From positions 185,139 through 249,138 of the forward strand of contig WMCF01000080.1 of the NCBI GenBank assembly GCA_009792885.1: a DNA stretch of 64,000 bases, in the 5' to 3' direction. The position numbers and the translations under genes are program-made. The notes beneath the pieces were generated by a model. The model had not been told where the DNA came from. It made no database searches and worked only from the letters and a program-made list of their open reading frames with translations. This document shows, piece after piece, positions 11,652 to 23,803 of the stretch (positions are counted from its first letter, which is position 1; every line of letters begins with the position of its first letter). This DNA comes from Eremophila alpestris peregrina. Taxonomy: Eukaryota > Chordata > Aves > Passeriformes > Alaudidae.

Positions 11652-12696
11652 TGTACTGGGTATGCATGCCCTGGTTTTGATAGCAATGGGACTAAGCAAC
11701 TTCTGTTAGCAGGTTCCTCCATGTCCAGCAGAGCCAATCCCTGGTAGCTCCAATGACAGATGTTCTTCTAGCCAAGGCTGGGCCAATTAGAAACAGTGGT
11801 AATGCTTCTGTGATAACAGATTTAAGAAGGAAAAAAAGTTATTGTGCAGATGTAATTTTGGCCAAAGAAAAGTGGGATGAGAACATGGGAGAGCAATAAC
11901 CATGCAGACACCAAGCCAGCACAGAGGAGGGCGAGGAGGTGCACCAGGTGCCAGCTGAGATTCCCCTGCAGCCCGTGGTGCAATCCATGGTGAAGCAGCT
12001 GTGCCCCTGCAGCCCATGGAGGTCCATGGTAATGCAGAGATCCACCCCCATGCTGGAGAAGGTTCATGCCTAGCGAAGGTTATAAGCCCATGGAAGACCC
12101 GTGGAGAGAGGGGCCCTGTTCCTATGCTGGAGCAGTCTGTCCTTGGAAGGACTGCACCCCATGGAAGAGTGACCCAGGCTGCAGCAGTTTTGGGAGGATT
12201 GTTGCCTGTGGGATGGACTCACACTGCAACAGGTCACTGGGAGCTGTTGTTCGTGAGATGGATTCACATTGGAGAAATTAATGGAGAACTGTCTCCCATG
12301 GGAGGGACCCCAAGGTGCAGCAGGGAATGGCTTCTGTCTCTGAGCAGCAGGAGAAGCCTTGGGTGATGAACTGACCATAACCTCCATTCCCTGTCTCCCT
12401 GCACTGCTCAGGGAGGAGATACAGCTGGGAAGGGGTGAGAGGAGGGGGAAAGTGTTTTTAAGGGATTATTTTACTTCTCATTATCCTTTTCTGATTTTGT
12501 CAGTAATGAATTCACTTCATATCTCAAAGTTGAGCCTGTTTTGCCCCTGATGGTATTTGATGACTGATCTCTCCCAGTCCTTATCTCAACCCATGAAACC
12601 TTAGTTATTTTTTTTACCCCCAGTCCAGCTCTGGAGGGGAGTAAGAGAGTGGCTTTGGTGGGTGCCTGGCATCTGGCCAGTGTCAACGCACTACCA
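11652..12696 (+). mobile_element. solo LTR of an avian endogenous retrovirus
   Basis: The start TGTACTGGG, the run GTGATAACAGATTTAAGAAGG, the central GC-rich ladder of imperfect repeats (CCATGGA-, CTGGAGCAG- and GAAGGACTGCACCCCATGG-like units) and the end GGCATCTGGCCAGTGTCAAC match an LTR family that I know to be widespread in bird genomes. A TATA-like ATTTAAG lies at 11820-11826. The usual AATAAA site further downstream seems degraded. The ends are TG and CA. The flanks share ATGT (11647-11650 and 12696-12699), a possible but imperfect target duplication. No gag, pol or env lies on either side, so this is probably a solo LTR left by recombination. The six or more short frames inside it, on both strands, are not genes. 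ERV class is not assigned. Confidence 0.8.
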
Positions 12697-14800
12697 TGTC
12701 ATAGTTATGAAACATGGAGAAGCTGTACTGAAAATTGTTAGTCCCATACAAAGTGAAAGATAATAGTCCCTAGACAGATGAAAGTTTACAGGAAAGAAAA
12801 AAGAGCCCCACTCCATAACAAGAACAAAATTAGAGACAAGATGTTCTAAGGGTTAGGACTGCAAAGGAGTAGATCCATCTCTGAAGACGATAGAAAAATG
12901 TCAGAGTGGAATTTTGGTCCAACATGACTTTGGTAGAGACAATTCTTCAGGATCATGTCATTAACAGTCATGTGGGCAGCACATGAAGAAGGAAGCTGCT
13001 TGAGGTCTCTTTCAGTTCCACTAGTTCAGTGAGCTCATGAAATCACACTATTGTTTGAGAGTTCATGGAAGTATTTAGGTTGTGGGATTGCTCTAGCAAT
13101 ACTCATAAGAATTAATAATACATCTCAGTTAGAAGGGTAGTGTGATGTGCAATGTCCAGCTTCCAGGGTGTATAGGGTCTTTGTAGAAATCCTTGTTATG
13201 TTTTCTTCCTGCTTAGTTGATTTTGTCCATGCCAAAGGGAAAATAACCAGTCAAGGGTGAGCAGAGTTGTGATGGAAGCAAAAGAGCACAGGTGGGAGAA
13301 AGGTTCAAGCCTGGGCTTCACTGGGAACTTTGACTGTCCTGGCAGGTGAAAGTGGAACAGTTCCTTTGTGTTTTGTTTGTGTGCCTAAAATGCATTTGAG
13401 AATGCCCCTATCATTTTTTTTCTCGAGGAGGTACCTTAAGTATTCACAAACACTTTTGTCAGTTTTTTCAGCTGACCTTTGCAAGTCCCATCTGAATCTG
13501 CTGAGAACTCTGGCTACTCAAATTATGAATTTTCCAGAGAATTTGCTGAAAAGAGAAAATAAAAAGGAAGAAGGCCCATCTCTAATGACAAAACCATTTG
13601 TTTGCAAGGACTTCCCTTGCAAAGAATTTACTGTCAATATCTTTGGGTCAGATCTCTCCATGATACAAATTGGAGCATACTTTTATGTAACTCAGTCTTT
13701 CTGATTCAATTGATGCTTCAAAGATTTCCTATGAAGTGCCTCCATTTGCACAAAAAAAAGTAAGGCAATCGCCATGTCAAAATTTACCAACAGGATACAG
13801 GCTGGTATCTTCAGCAGTTGGAAGTCAGTCTATCTCCATGATTTAAATGATTTATATAGGCCTTGGCACAAACTGCATATGCATTTCAGCAAGGACAAAG
13901 GAAGAGTTCATTCCTTTGCAAGGACTCCCAGCCAGATTTTTCTCATTCTCACCTGTTCCTTTCTCCAAAACAGTCCACAAAACCCAATCTGTGTCATCCA
14001 GCTAGTACTGTTTGGCAAGCATGGTAGCAGAAAAGCATCAGCAAGCCTAGGATTCACTGGGTAGGTAAAGGAGGACTGTAAAGAAATGCCCTTTCCAAGA
14101 TTCTGATGGGAAGCATAAACAGGCAAAACCGTTCTTTGCTTGCATGCTGACTTTCCACTGTGGATTTCCTACTCAAAGACCTTCTGAGCACAAGGCAGCA
14201 TAAATGAAATCAAACTACTGGTAGAAATGTACGGGCCCCTGAGCTGTTATTCAGAAGAGTCTCTGTACAATGAGCAGGGATCAGACTTGACTATGGGAAA
14301 TACGTATACCATGCAAAAGAATACCAGTTAATATCTCTTGGTCTGAAAAGCTAAACAAATATGTTACATTTTATTGTCCAGAGAACCAAACGCTGTCCCC
14401 CAGCAGGCAGGACCATAACTTTTGTTGCATCGGCTCTGCAGGAATCCTGAGCTCCAAGCAAACCTTGAGAATTGTTTCTCAGCAAGTCCCAGGTTTACAG
14501 TAAAAGCAACAAAGCTAAGTGACAGAAAGAAAAAGCACAACTGTCAAGGCAAGATGGACATTGTTTTCAAAAGAAAAGCATCTTACTCAGTTCCAGGCCT
14601 TTTGTTTTACTCTCATCTGTGCTGTAGTGCAAAATGGTAAACTCATGATAAAAGGCAGCATTCTGTGCCATAAGGACTCCTTTCTTAGCAACCAGTGATG
14701 AATTTGCAGAAACCTTCCAGACTCTTTCCAAACAGGGTCAGGTTTGGGCTAGATCTACTTTGAAAATTGTTCCAGTGCTAGCTTGGTCCCTTTCAAGTGC

Positions 14801-14817
14801 AAAAAAAAAAAAAAAAA
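14801..14817 (+). repeat. poly-A tract (17 A)
   Basis: A pure run of 17 adenines with no identifiable retrocopy upstream. Confidence 0.95.
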
Positions 14818-15208
14818 GGGTAATCTGGGATTCATACTCCCGGTCTGGTAAGTAAGACATCATCAAGAGGCCTTCCTATAAGACCTCTAGCTTTTCAAGT
14901 TTAACAACATCCTCATTAGCAATAATTTTCCACTGTCCAACCCAACCCTGTGATGGGTCATGCTTGACTGGAGGTCTGTCTGTTGTGGTGCTGGAGTAAT
15001 CCTTCCAAGGAAGAGTAAAATTCTGAAGGGCCAAGACTTGTGAGCTTCACAAAATGTCTTAAAATTATCTGGAGTGGATTCCCTTTTCTTGTGCAAGATG
15101 AACAGGCAACATAGTAGATTTTGTACTATTAATAAAACTCAGCCCTGCTAGGAGGGTCTGATGTCTGCACATTCTTAAATATGAACAGGACCACCATCAT
15201 TGCATTTC

Positions 15209-15222
15209 AAAAAAAAAAAAAA
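15209..15222 (+). repeat. poly-A tract (14 A)
   Basis: A pure run of 14 adenines in AT-rich unique sequence. Confidence 0.95.
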
Positions 15223-16824
15223 GGCCAAAAAAATATTTTGCAAATATATTTATTGGAAGAAATGCTTAACTAACTTTGAACTGAGCTTCGGATGAATACA
15301 TTTCAGACAGAGCAAAGCATTAAAGCATAGAGCAGGCTTGTAAAGTGACACCATAACCCCAATTGTATCATGCATAGCTCTAAAGTAAGCAGATTTTTCT
15401 TTGATAAGTCACTTAAATTATTTGAATGTTGACCAGGAAAGTGAGTCTTCATGGAATAAATTATTTTTCCTATGCATTGTGAAGAAAAAATTTCCTGGAA
15501 CATGGACTGGGCAAGGACTAAAATCCCTGATGAATGTTATTTGTTATGAAATATAATGCTTTGTAGTCCTTTGGAGGAGGGATTTTCTTGCCACAAAGAC
15601 TGCATTATTTCAACAGTTATTTTAATAAAAACATATCCAAATGCCTTTGTTTAGCTATTTTCTCTCCTCTTTTATGGAGCAGGAAGTTTCAGAATATATG
15701 GTTTTTGAAAAGCTTATGTGGAAATTGCCCCAAAAAGACGTGCTTTGAAGTAATGGCATTCTTATATTTTAGCATACTGAAATGCTGAAATAACAATTTC
15801 AAACACAAAGTTTACTTCCATATGTTGATTCAACACATTTTTTTTCCTTAAACATTTCATCTACCATCACAAAAATCAGAACATCAGTAACCTCAGAAAA
15901 TACCAGCGCTGTACCACAAAATACAACATGTCTGTGTGATCCCATTATCACTAGGAAACTGTTCAAGTGGAAACTATTAGCCATTGTCAGAGTTCATTAA
16001 AAAATTCTTCTTATTGGTTTTAATTCTTTATTACTTGCCAGGAGAGGAAATTTTTTACATTACGTATTTTGTTTTCATCATGGATTAGAGACACCACAGT
16101 TCTTGCTTCAGTTGTGTGCAGAGAAAATTAAAAATGGAAAAACATCCAGAATCTGCTGAGGTTCCAGAATCTAATGGGGAAGGCTGACCTTTTGCATGTG
16201 GGATGGACGTATATATCATGCAGAAATTTCAGATTGGTGCCAACCCCAGCACTGGTTTTTTTCAGTTCAGCTGCTGGTTGGCCATGAGCTGCACCAAAGC
16301 TGCCAAATTCATTTCTAAAACAGGCCCAAGTGATTGGCCCTGAGTTCATGCCTCTGCAGAGATGTGAGGTGTGCACACAGCTGATTTGATCATGTCTCCT
16401 CCCTATAAACTTGCCTGGCATTAGGCAGTTTATGACCATCAAATATTTATTATATTGTCAGAGGACAAAGCCAGAGCTCATTGATATTTTCTATAGCAGA
16501 ATGTAAGTCTGTAGGCTGTTTGATAAGCAGTGAGAGTTTCCTTGGCACTTCAAGGAATGGAGCTTCTCAGCCCAGTGTCTTCTTATTTTGCAAAATTCCT
16601 ATTGATCTACACAAGGTAGCCAAGCCATGGGAAGATATTTGCTGTGTGTTCTACAAATTGGAAAGAGCGGCTCACCATGCAGGAGAGCCACTGTCACTGG
16701 CCTGGCAGTGAGGGGCAACCAGATCTGGGAACAGGCACCAGAGATGCTCTGGATGGCCTCTGTCACTGCAGCCACAATAGGAGGGGAAGGGATACTAGTA
16801 CTCAAAATATTCTAAGCCAAAATA

Positions 16825-16880
16825 GAAAGGATGCCACCATGTCAACCTCTGGAGAAAGGATGCTACCATAAGCTCTGGCT
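16825..16880 (+). repeat. 29-bp tandem duplication, two copies
   Basis: Unit 1 (16825-16853) and unit 2 (16854-16880) both start GAAAGGATGC-ACCAT and share CTCTGG near the end. The second copy is 2 nt shorter. It is a simple local duplication. Confidence 0.75.
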
Positions 16881-16987
16881 TAGGGCTGGGAATAAAAGTG
16901 TTTTCCATGATTGTCACAGTGTGCTAGAACTTTTGATCCTGGACAAGTCAGAGATCACACAGAAAGAAAAAAAAGCCACGACAACTC

Positions 16988-17024
16988 ACAAACCCACAAC
17001 AAACAAACCTACAAACAAACAAAA
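16988..17024 (+). repeat. (AAAC)-rich low-complexity repeat
   Basis: An A/C-dominated tract of AAAC and CAAA units, interrupted once by a T. It is one of several similar tracts in the window. Confidence 0.85.
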
Positions 17025-19308
17025 CTCCACCCGCACATTAAATTAAGGATCAGATTGTTCCTATTTTAACTCTGTTGATTCATCCAGCCAGGTCCTTCCA
17101 ACAAGATTCCTGTGCAAAGAGCTTGGGGCGTCTAAAGAACTGGGGTCTGGAAATGCTTAGTTAAAATTTTGGCTCTTTGATTACCTTGTGCAGTTTCCAG
17201 CTGGCTAATTCATATTTCAGTGTCTCAGATGGTTCATCAGCAAATCAGAGTGACAGCAGTGTCCCCACAGAACTAGTGATCATGTTCCTAAATGTGTAGA
17301 TTATTAACAATGAAAAAGAGTAAACAGAAAGGAGAAAAATATGCTTATTTTTACAATGTAGTAGCTCTGTAAAGGACTATGGTCTTGGCTAGCTAAGAAA
17401 TATAGCTCCTAGTGACTTTGTGAAGTAAGGTTTTAAATTAGTTGCAAGTTGACAGCTGTTGGTTATAGTCATCTGGGTATGTATTTGTATATCTGAAGAT
17501 TATGGTAAATTACTTGTATTTGATGCCTGTATTAAATGGTATTTAAGGAGTGCGTTGACTGTAATGTGCAACAAAAAGGGTAGAGTTTGTTCTGTCCATG
17601 GGGATATAACTCCAAATCTGTGGCCAACTATTCTGAGGGGCTTTACAAAGCCATAAACAACCTAAATTGCAGTTGAAGAGATATTATTCTTGGTCAGTGC
17701 TATGAGAAAGTTCATGGAAGGGTTGTGAGCACTGTCCCTTACTCCTGAAGAGGGACCCCTGCTGTCCTAATAGATGTAAATCTTGTCTGACCTCAACAAC
17801 ACTTTGGGATGGCATGTGCCATTGGGCTGGACTTTTTCATGCAAAGGGTCTGGTTTTGTTTTTGCATTGACCTCTAAGGGTGCTACATATGGCTTTGTTT
17901 CCTTGCATAACATTTCCCACAATGTAAAAAACAACCTTAAAAAAGAATGGCTTTGTTTTGCCATGGAGATAGGTATAAATATTAAAAGCAGGCACAGATA
18001 AAACAATAAACATTCAAAACTGGACTTCAAATAATTATTTGTTTTGGAATACATTCTTCCAGCATGTGTGGATTCAGAGATATATGACTTACCCTTGGGA
18101 CTGAAAACCAGGAGGATTTCCACAAGTCATCTGACCACATGGCACAGTGTATGCTGTTGAAATGCTTGTCCACACTAAGCTCTCAGAAGAAGTCTCCCTC
18201 TCTCTCTGACACACACTGAACTTGTTTAAGAAGAGCTAAGCCCTGTAATTCCTAGGATGATTTCTGTTGCAAAGAAGTGATGGGCTGACTGACACCTGAG
18301 CACAGGTTCATGATTTGACACACTTGCAGGTGTGTCCAACTTTGAGGAAATGTCAGGAAAACACATGGGCTTTGTGTGTGTGTCTGCATTTGTTTGTCCT
18401 GAATTGCTGTTGTCATGAGTTTGGCTCTCTGTCAAGCAAATATTCTCATCCTGACACTGAGCTGCTATTTCAAATGTTTTTCTTGGTTTGCACAGGGGAA
18501 GTTCTGACAGGTAACTCTTGTGCTACTTGCCAGAGCCCCTTCAGAGGGAATGCCTCAGAAGATTTTTTTTATTGTGGGGGGATCTACATCAGGACCCTTG
18601 GTATTCAAGCATGTCTTAAGGCCCAGCCATTCTGGGGAAAAGTACTTGGTTATGAGACCAGATAGCATAAGGGTAAAATGTCAGCTCTATAGCTTTCCTA
18701 AACATTAATGTTTTAATTTGGACTTGGAAGAGCTACCTATATTTCTCAGCGTTATCATGAAATTGAAGGTACGGCAGGGTGTGCCAATATATAGATGCGA
18801 TATAGTATCATAGACAAGGTAAACTGCTATGAATACAAACAGTTGCATTTTTCTTTCTCCAGACAGAGCTGAAGACAAAAGAAATTAACTTTCTTAAAGA
18901 TTCTTATGTCACTTTGTGACACTCCCCATACTTCTAAGAAGAGGCGATTCCAGGCAAAAAACCCCTGTGTTCTTATGATATGTCTGATAGGGCTAATTTT
19001 GAGATCATAAGTGGTGTTATTTAAAAATATACTTCCCATTCATCTCTGTAAGTATTTATTTATTTACTACAGTTCCTCACTCACAAACTATGTCTGTGCC
19101 AGTGTCCACTCCACATACTCTGTCCATTCTAAGCCAGTCTCTGCTTTTGTTTTACTCACAAATTTACAAGGGAGAAAAATGTGGGAACATTGTTCACAAT
19201 TTTTCTGGCAAAGAAAACACTCCCATAATTCCCATAATCAGTCTCCAAACTTTGTTTACCTAAGAAACCTGCTTCATTTTCCAAACTGTATGAATCAGAA
19301 GTCCCGAG

Positions 19309-19878
19309 CGTCATGGCTTAGTAATACCATTCCCCAATATGGTGCCTTCTCCCACCACCCTGAGACTCCAAAACCACGTACTACTTACTGGCTTCCCCTT
19401 CCCCCCACTTCCACCTGCAGATGGCCAGAGAGGAGAACTGGAGACACAAAAGCAAGAGTCATGGGCTGAGACAAGAACAATTTAAAGGAAACTGCAATGG
19501 GATAAGAAAACAAACAGTAACAATAACAATAATAACGATAATGATAAAGGCAAAAAAAAGACAGGGAGCTCAACCCAACTGCAGCCACACCACCCAAACT
19601 GATCCCTCTGGCTGGGACCAGTGTTACCTCATCACTCCATCTGCCAGTCTTGCTCTGCTGGAAAATGAACACCCTTAATTCTCAGATGCATGAGAGAGCG
19701 TCCCTTTCTCCAGCTCCTAGCAACAATGTAAAATGCTATGGAATATCATTAAGTTCATAGCCATACCCAGACAGTTCCAGGCTCTTCTCCCAGCACAGCT
19801 GATCTGTACCAAAACCGGTTCACTAAATCAACAAGATTTTTGACATACCCTTTGGGAGAAAACCACTGCAAAAGTACA
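19309..19878 (-). mobile_element. avian ERV LTR-like repeat, minus orientation
   Basis: Read on the minus strand, the element shows a start near TGTACTTTTGCAGTGG (19878 downwards), a middle block GTGTTCATTTTCCAGCAGAG, an A/T simple-repeat segment (plus strand 19506-19551, AATAAT/AACAAT units) and an end of TTCTTGTCTCAGCCCATGAC followed by a G-rich block and CTAAGCCATGACG at 19309. That 3' half resembles avian ERVL-type LTR ends (CAACCCATGA, then a G-rich block, then an ACCACGACA-like end). The terminal CA appears mutated and no clean target duplication is seen. The length of about 570 bp suits an LTR. The 85- to 152-codon frames inside are not genes. The ends are estimates. Confidence 0.6.
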
Positions 19879-21780
19879 CTGGGTGATAAAAAAATTCTTA
19901 TTATGTGTCAGCTTAGCTATAACAAAGAACTCAGTTTTCATGTTAAATCAGTAGATAGGAATGAGGGACTACCTGTTGTTGTTTATGGTTTCTGCTGTAA
20001 GATTCCACTGTAACTTTTGAAAGTTAGCTCTATTCTTCACCTTAAAATGTTGAAAACTTGAAAGTAAGACACACTTTCCCTGTATATGGAATATAAGGAA
20101 AGGTTTGCCCATAAATGCCTTTCAGGATGTAAGAGAAGACTTCTGTATTTGTTGTTTCTGAGCTCATTTACAGAGATTTCCAGTTTGCCTGGAAACATCA
20201 CTGCTGCCACAGTAGGCAGCGCATGCTAAAGTTTTTTAACAGAGGCTGTATTTCAGAGCAGTTAGGTTCTTTTGGGATTTGACAGCATTAGATTACCAGA
20301 CTCTAATAACTTATAATTACATAACCTGTGAATTAGGAAAACATCCAGAGGTTTTCAGACTCTGCTGATGAATTTAATCATAATTTTAAAGCTTTGTCAG
20401 ATTAGTACAAAAAGGACTGTGCTGTGTAACGCTCTTCTGCCCACTCAGTTTACTTACTCTGTGTTCAAGTATTGTACCTGAATCAGCAGTTCAAAACACT
20501 TGAACTTTCCTGTTCCACCTAAAACCAACCCCTGGCTGTTGATGGTCCAAAGGGCCCCTCCTGGCAAGGTACCTACTAGTGAAAGGGGAAAAAAAAGGAG
20601 AAGAAAAGAAAGAACAAAAGGCTTTTAACTTGCACTGCACACAATAATGATAGAGTGCCTTCAAAGAGCACTGGGGTTTTTGAAAATCACAGGAGTGCAA
20701 AGAGGTCACCCATAGATATTTGAATTATTAACATATGTTTAACCATTAAAGAAAGATGTATTGATAGAATATCAATGTGATTAATTATTTAGTTACTCAA
20801 AGTACAGCTTAGAAAACAAATTAAGTATTCCCCACAGTTTGGAAAAGACAAACCTTGAATAAATGCATCATAAAAGGGTTTGTTACCACAAGGCCTGGTA
20901 ATAACAGATGATCTTAGTGTATCATGGAAAATGTGTTTATGTCAGTTGTGTTTATTTTGGTTACAAGATGAGCCTTCATCAGTTGATCTGTGGTGAGATG
21001 GAATGGAGAAAACCACAAAGAAATAACTTTGTGCTTGAAGGGAAATGTGGCAGCTTTTCAGCTTGTGGTTTTCAAACAAATAGGTTTTTGAAAGAAGTGT
21101 GTACAGCTGTTTGAGGAAGAAAATCCATCCAGTAGATACCTCACACATGCTGTCTTCTGTGTCTCTAGTAAATACCTCTGACTGTATTGCTAATGCAGAT
21201 CCTATGGTAAGATCAGGACATCTCTCTCTTGGTCTTTGTTGATAAGAGAAACACTGTGCTCTTGGAACCTGTTGCTCACTCTTTTTTTTGTCAGCTGTGG
21301 CAAATAAAATCCTGAATCATTGCGTATCTACTTTGTAATACACTTGTGGCTGAGATTCCTGCAGATTTTGGTTCCAGTGTATGATTATTGCATAGTTTCT
21401 TCAGTCATCAGTCAGCTATTCAAACAATCCAAACAGATTTTTGATATTAAGTCTGCAGGAGTACAAGATAACTACTTTTTTTCTATATATGTGATATTAG
21501 AAGCATTGAATTAGCAAGCATAGTTTTGGGAAAACCTCCTAAGGCTTGACTTTATTTTATTTACAGTTTGTGGGCACCTGGCTGAGTTGTGTGCCTGATA
21601 CTCAGCAGCGTGTTTCATCTACAGTCAGACTGCATGCACTTCCCTGCCTCCAGTGTTGGAGGACTTGCCACAGCAGGTGAGCTTTGTGTTGGTGTTTTCC
21701 ATGCCTAGAGACAGACAGGATAATGACTGCCAACGTATGCATAGCCACTTCTCCCTTGACTGAGACAAACTGAAATAGTA
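19879..21780. other. unique non-coding sequence
   Basis: Nothing is recognised apart from small chance frames. The sequence is AT-rich. Confidence 0.6.
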
Positions 21781-22015
21781 TGTTGCAGGAGAAATGTACC
21801 TCTGTACACTGAACCAATGTGGTTTCGCAGAAGCCAATTTATTGCTTACAATAAGCAACAGTTATAGATTCCAGCATGCATATTCACACAATCATGCATT
21901 ATTTGATTGGATCCTCAGCTGGTCCATGAGGCTGGCACGCACCCCCTCAGGGCACCTAACTGGTCAGAATCCATCACCACGCCGAGCTCACTTTTATCTG
22001 AGGTTTGCATTCTCC
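21781..22015 (-). mobile_element. possible ALV/EAV-like LTR fragment, minus orientation
   Basis: On the minus strand a polyadenylation signal AATAAA (plus-strand TTTATT at 21838-21843) is followed by GGCTTCTGCGAAACCACATTGG and about 40 bp later by an ACA end at 21781. This arrangement resembles the R-U5 part of avian leukosis-type and EAV LTRs, where AATAAA is followed by an ACCACATTGGTG-like block. The U3 side is uncertain; I place it near 22015, but it could run to about 22130. No internal viral genes are seen. A 92-codon minus frame at 22126-22404 next to it is unassigned. Confidence 0.4.
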
Positions 22016-23334
22016 ATAGTCAGTTTCCCAGGCCTCTTGTTCTTATTTTAGTCCTGCTTTTCTCTCGGAGGCCTTGATGGATTCCTGAGGGTTTGAATAA
22101 CAAGACTGCAGGTGCTCTGGTAAGATCACAAGGAGTTTGGATGGTACAAAGAACGGCCTAACTCATGCAAATACATTGCTACAGTATGTACTTTCTTCAG
22201 GCACTGGAGAGGAATCTCTCTCCTAGCTGTAGCCCTGGGGGCACCTTCAGGATGACTGTCCATAGCTACCAAGGGGTCAGAGGAAGAAGAGAGTCCAAAG
22301 TCAACTAGAGCGTCTATTGCACAAGTGAGAACCAGGAAAGTTTGTGTACCTCTGAATATAATTTCAGGAGTGAGCTGAACTGGAATATAAGTATTGAACA
22401 ACACACACTTTTTTTGTCATGACTCCAAGATGTGAAAAATGCTCTCAACTATGTTTATATCACTGTACTTTTCTGATGCTAGAAAATATACTTCTGTTTT
22501 ACTGCAAAGGTGGGAGATAGTACTGAACATAGTCAGCTTGAAAATTCAACAGGAAAGCTGGTATGCATGTGGGGGAAAGAAAAAGAGGAAAATGCAGGAA
22601 TTAAAAAAAAATTATATCCAAGAATTGTGCAAGTAATTCTCATTGTGCTGGAAATTAAACAGCTAAACAATGATGTATCACAACATCTTATCTCTATTGT
22701 GTCTGAAGAACCATATCTGAGACATTTTTGTTGCTTTATTTGATTTTCTTTGTTGGGTGAAGATTTTCAGCTTGTCAGTCATGGGCATAGTATTCCATCT
22801 ATGTATTAGTATGAAAGCACAGCAATTGTTCTGTAATTCATACTGCAGTTCATTGCTCCATTTTGGCAATTGCAGTTGTCTGGCAAATGTGGGGTAGCAA
22901 ACTGTGGGCTTCCTACGAAAATCAGGCTCCAGGCTGTCTTGGAAGCAGATGTCCCATGCATCTCACTGAGGAGAAGATGGTAATGAAAGGTGTTTGGTTA
23001 CAATTCAAACTGTAACCATGAAAATTTTCTCTTGAACCCAGTGGGGCAGAGGCAGCTCTCTGTTCAGTCCCTTTGGTCCAGAGCCCTCATAGACCTTGTC
23101 CTCCTGACTTATCTTGTGGTGTAGTGACAAGTGAACAAAGGCAAATTTATTCCATGGTCCTGTGGTGTGAAACACAGGGAGGCTGTGGATGTGGGCTTCT
23201 AGTGTTTTTGAGGGAGAGCTCTCTGTCCCTTGTTTCATAATTTTAGGGAACTTGCTGAACAATATAGTTCTAATAGGCTGTAGGGACTTCTCACGTGTAG
23301 GTCTCCTGCCAGTTAATAATACTTAGTACGTGTA
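22016..23334. other. unique non-coding sequence
   Basis: No gene is recognised. The minus-strand 92-codon frame at 22126-22404 has no retroviral motif that I can defend. Confidence 0.5.
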
Positions 23335-23430
23335 TTACTCTTTGCATCTGCAAAGCACTTTACAAACATTAACTAATTAAGCCACACAACACTCTGGGGA
23401 GGTAAGTTATTATTGTTACGTAAGGAAGGC
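23335..23430 (+). mobile_element. ancient MIR-like (CORE-SINE type) relic
   Basis: The segment GCACTTTACAAACATTAACT, followed by AATTAAGCC-CACAACACTCTGGGGAGGTAAG and TATTATTGTTAC, follows the shared pattern of amniote MIR-like SINEs: a core of GC-CTTTACA--TATTAACT, then TTAATCCTCACAACA-CC-TGAGGTAGGTA, then ATTATT. Such copies in birds are old relics. The 5' tRNA-like part and 3' tail are not recognisable. Confidence 0.65.
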
Positions 23431-23782
23431 TCTTGGCACTCCTCTTAGTGGAAGTCTCAGGGGAAATCCTAATCCTCTACCACTGAAGCCCTTTCTGATC
23501 TTCAGCGCCACTTGTGAGTTACATTTACAGAGTGAATTAATAAATGAAGCCCAGCTCCCACTCCTTGCGCATCCATAAGGAAATTTTACACACTCTGCAA
23601 CTGCTTACTTGCCTCTTGCACCAACTCTTGGTGCCAGCAGAGACAGCTTTAGGGATTGCATAAGTGTTCTGTGCCTCTTTTCCTAGGTCTCTTTCCTTCC
23701 ATGGAATCCAGCATCTTGAAAGGCTGCAGTGATCACAAGTGTAACGATGATTTTCTTGGAGAGCTCAGAAAGCTTGAGGGAA

Positions 23783-23803
23783 AAACCCAAATAAACAACA
23801 TCT
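23783..23803 (-). mobile_element. 21-bp shard identical to the large CR1 (motif A region)
   Basis: The 21 bases at 23783-23803 (core ACCCAAATAAACAACATCT) are identical to 2408-2428 inside the CR1 reverse transcriptase, in the same orientation. Homology is not obvious on either side. A chance 21-mer match of this kind is unlikely, but the piece is too short to be certain. Confidence 0.45.

Larger units (their letters stand above)
12697..19308. other. unique non-coding sequence with microsatellites
   Basis: No gene is recognised. Poly-A runs lie at 14801-14817 (17 A) and 15209-15222 (14 A). A 29-bp tandem duplication lies at 16825-16880, and an A/C-only AAAC-rich patch at 16988-17024. The longest frame (13330-13704, 124 codons) has no recognisable domain. 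The poly-A runs do not follow any gene-like sequence, so I do not call processed pseudogenes. Confidence 0.55.

Noticed and set aside
14700..15222. Processed pseudogenes ending in the poly-A runs
   Set aside because: The sequence before the runs has no coding frame or recognisable gene, and no target duplications were seen.
22126..22404. Minus-strand 92-codon frame beside the possible LTR, as a retroviral protease remnant
   Set aside because: It lacks a D-T/S-G active-site triad, so the resemblance is too loose.
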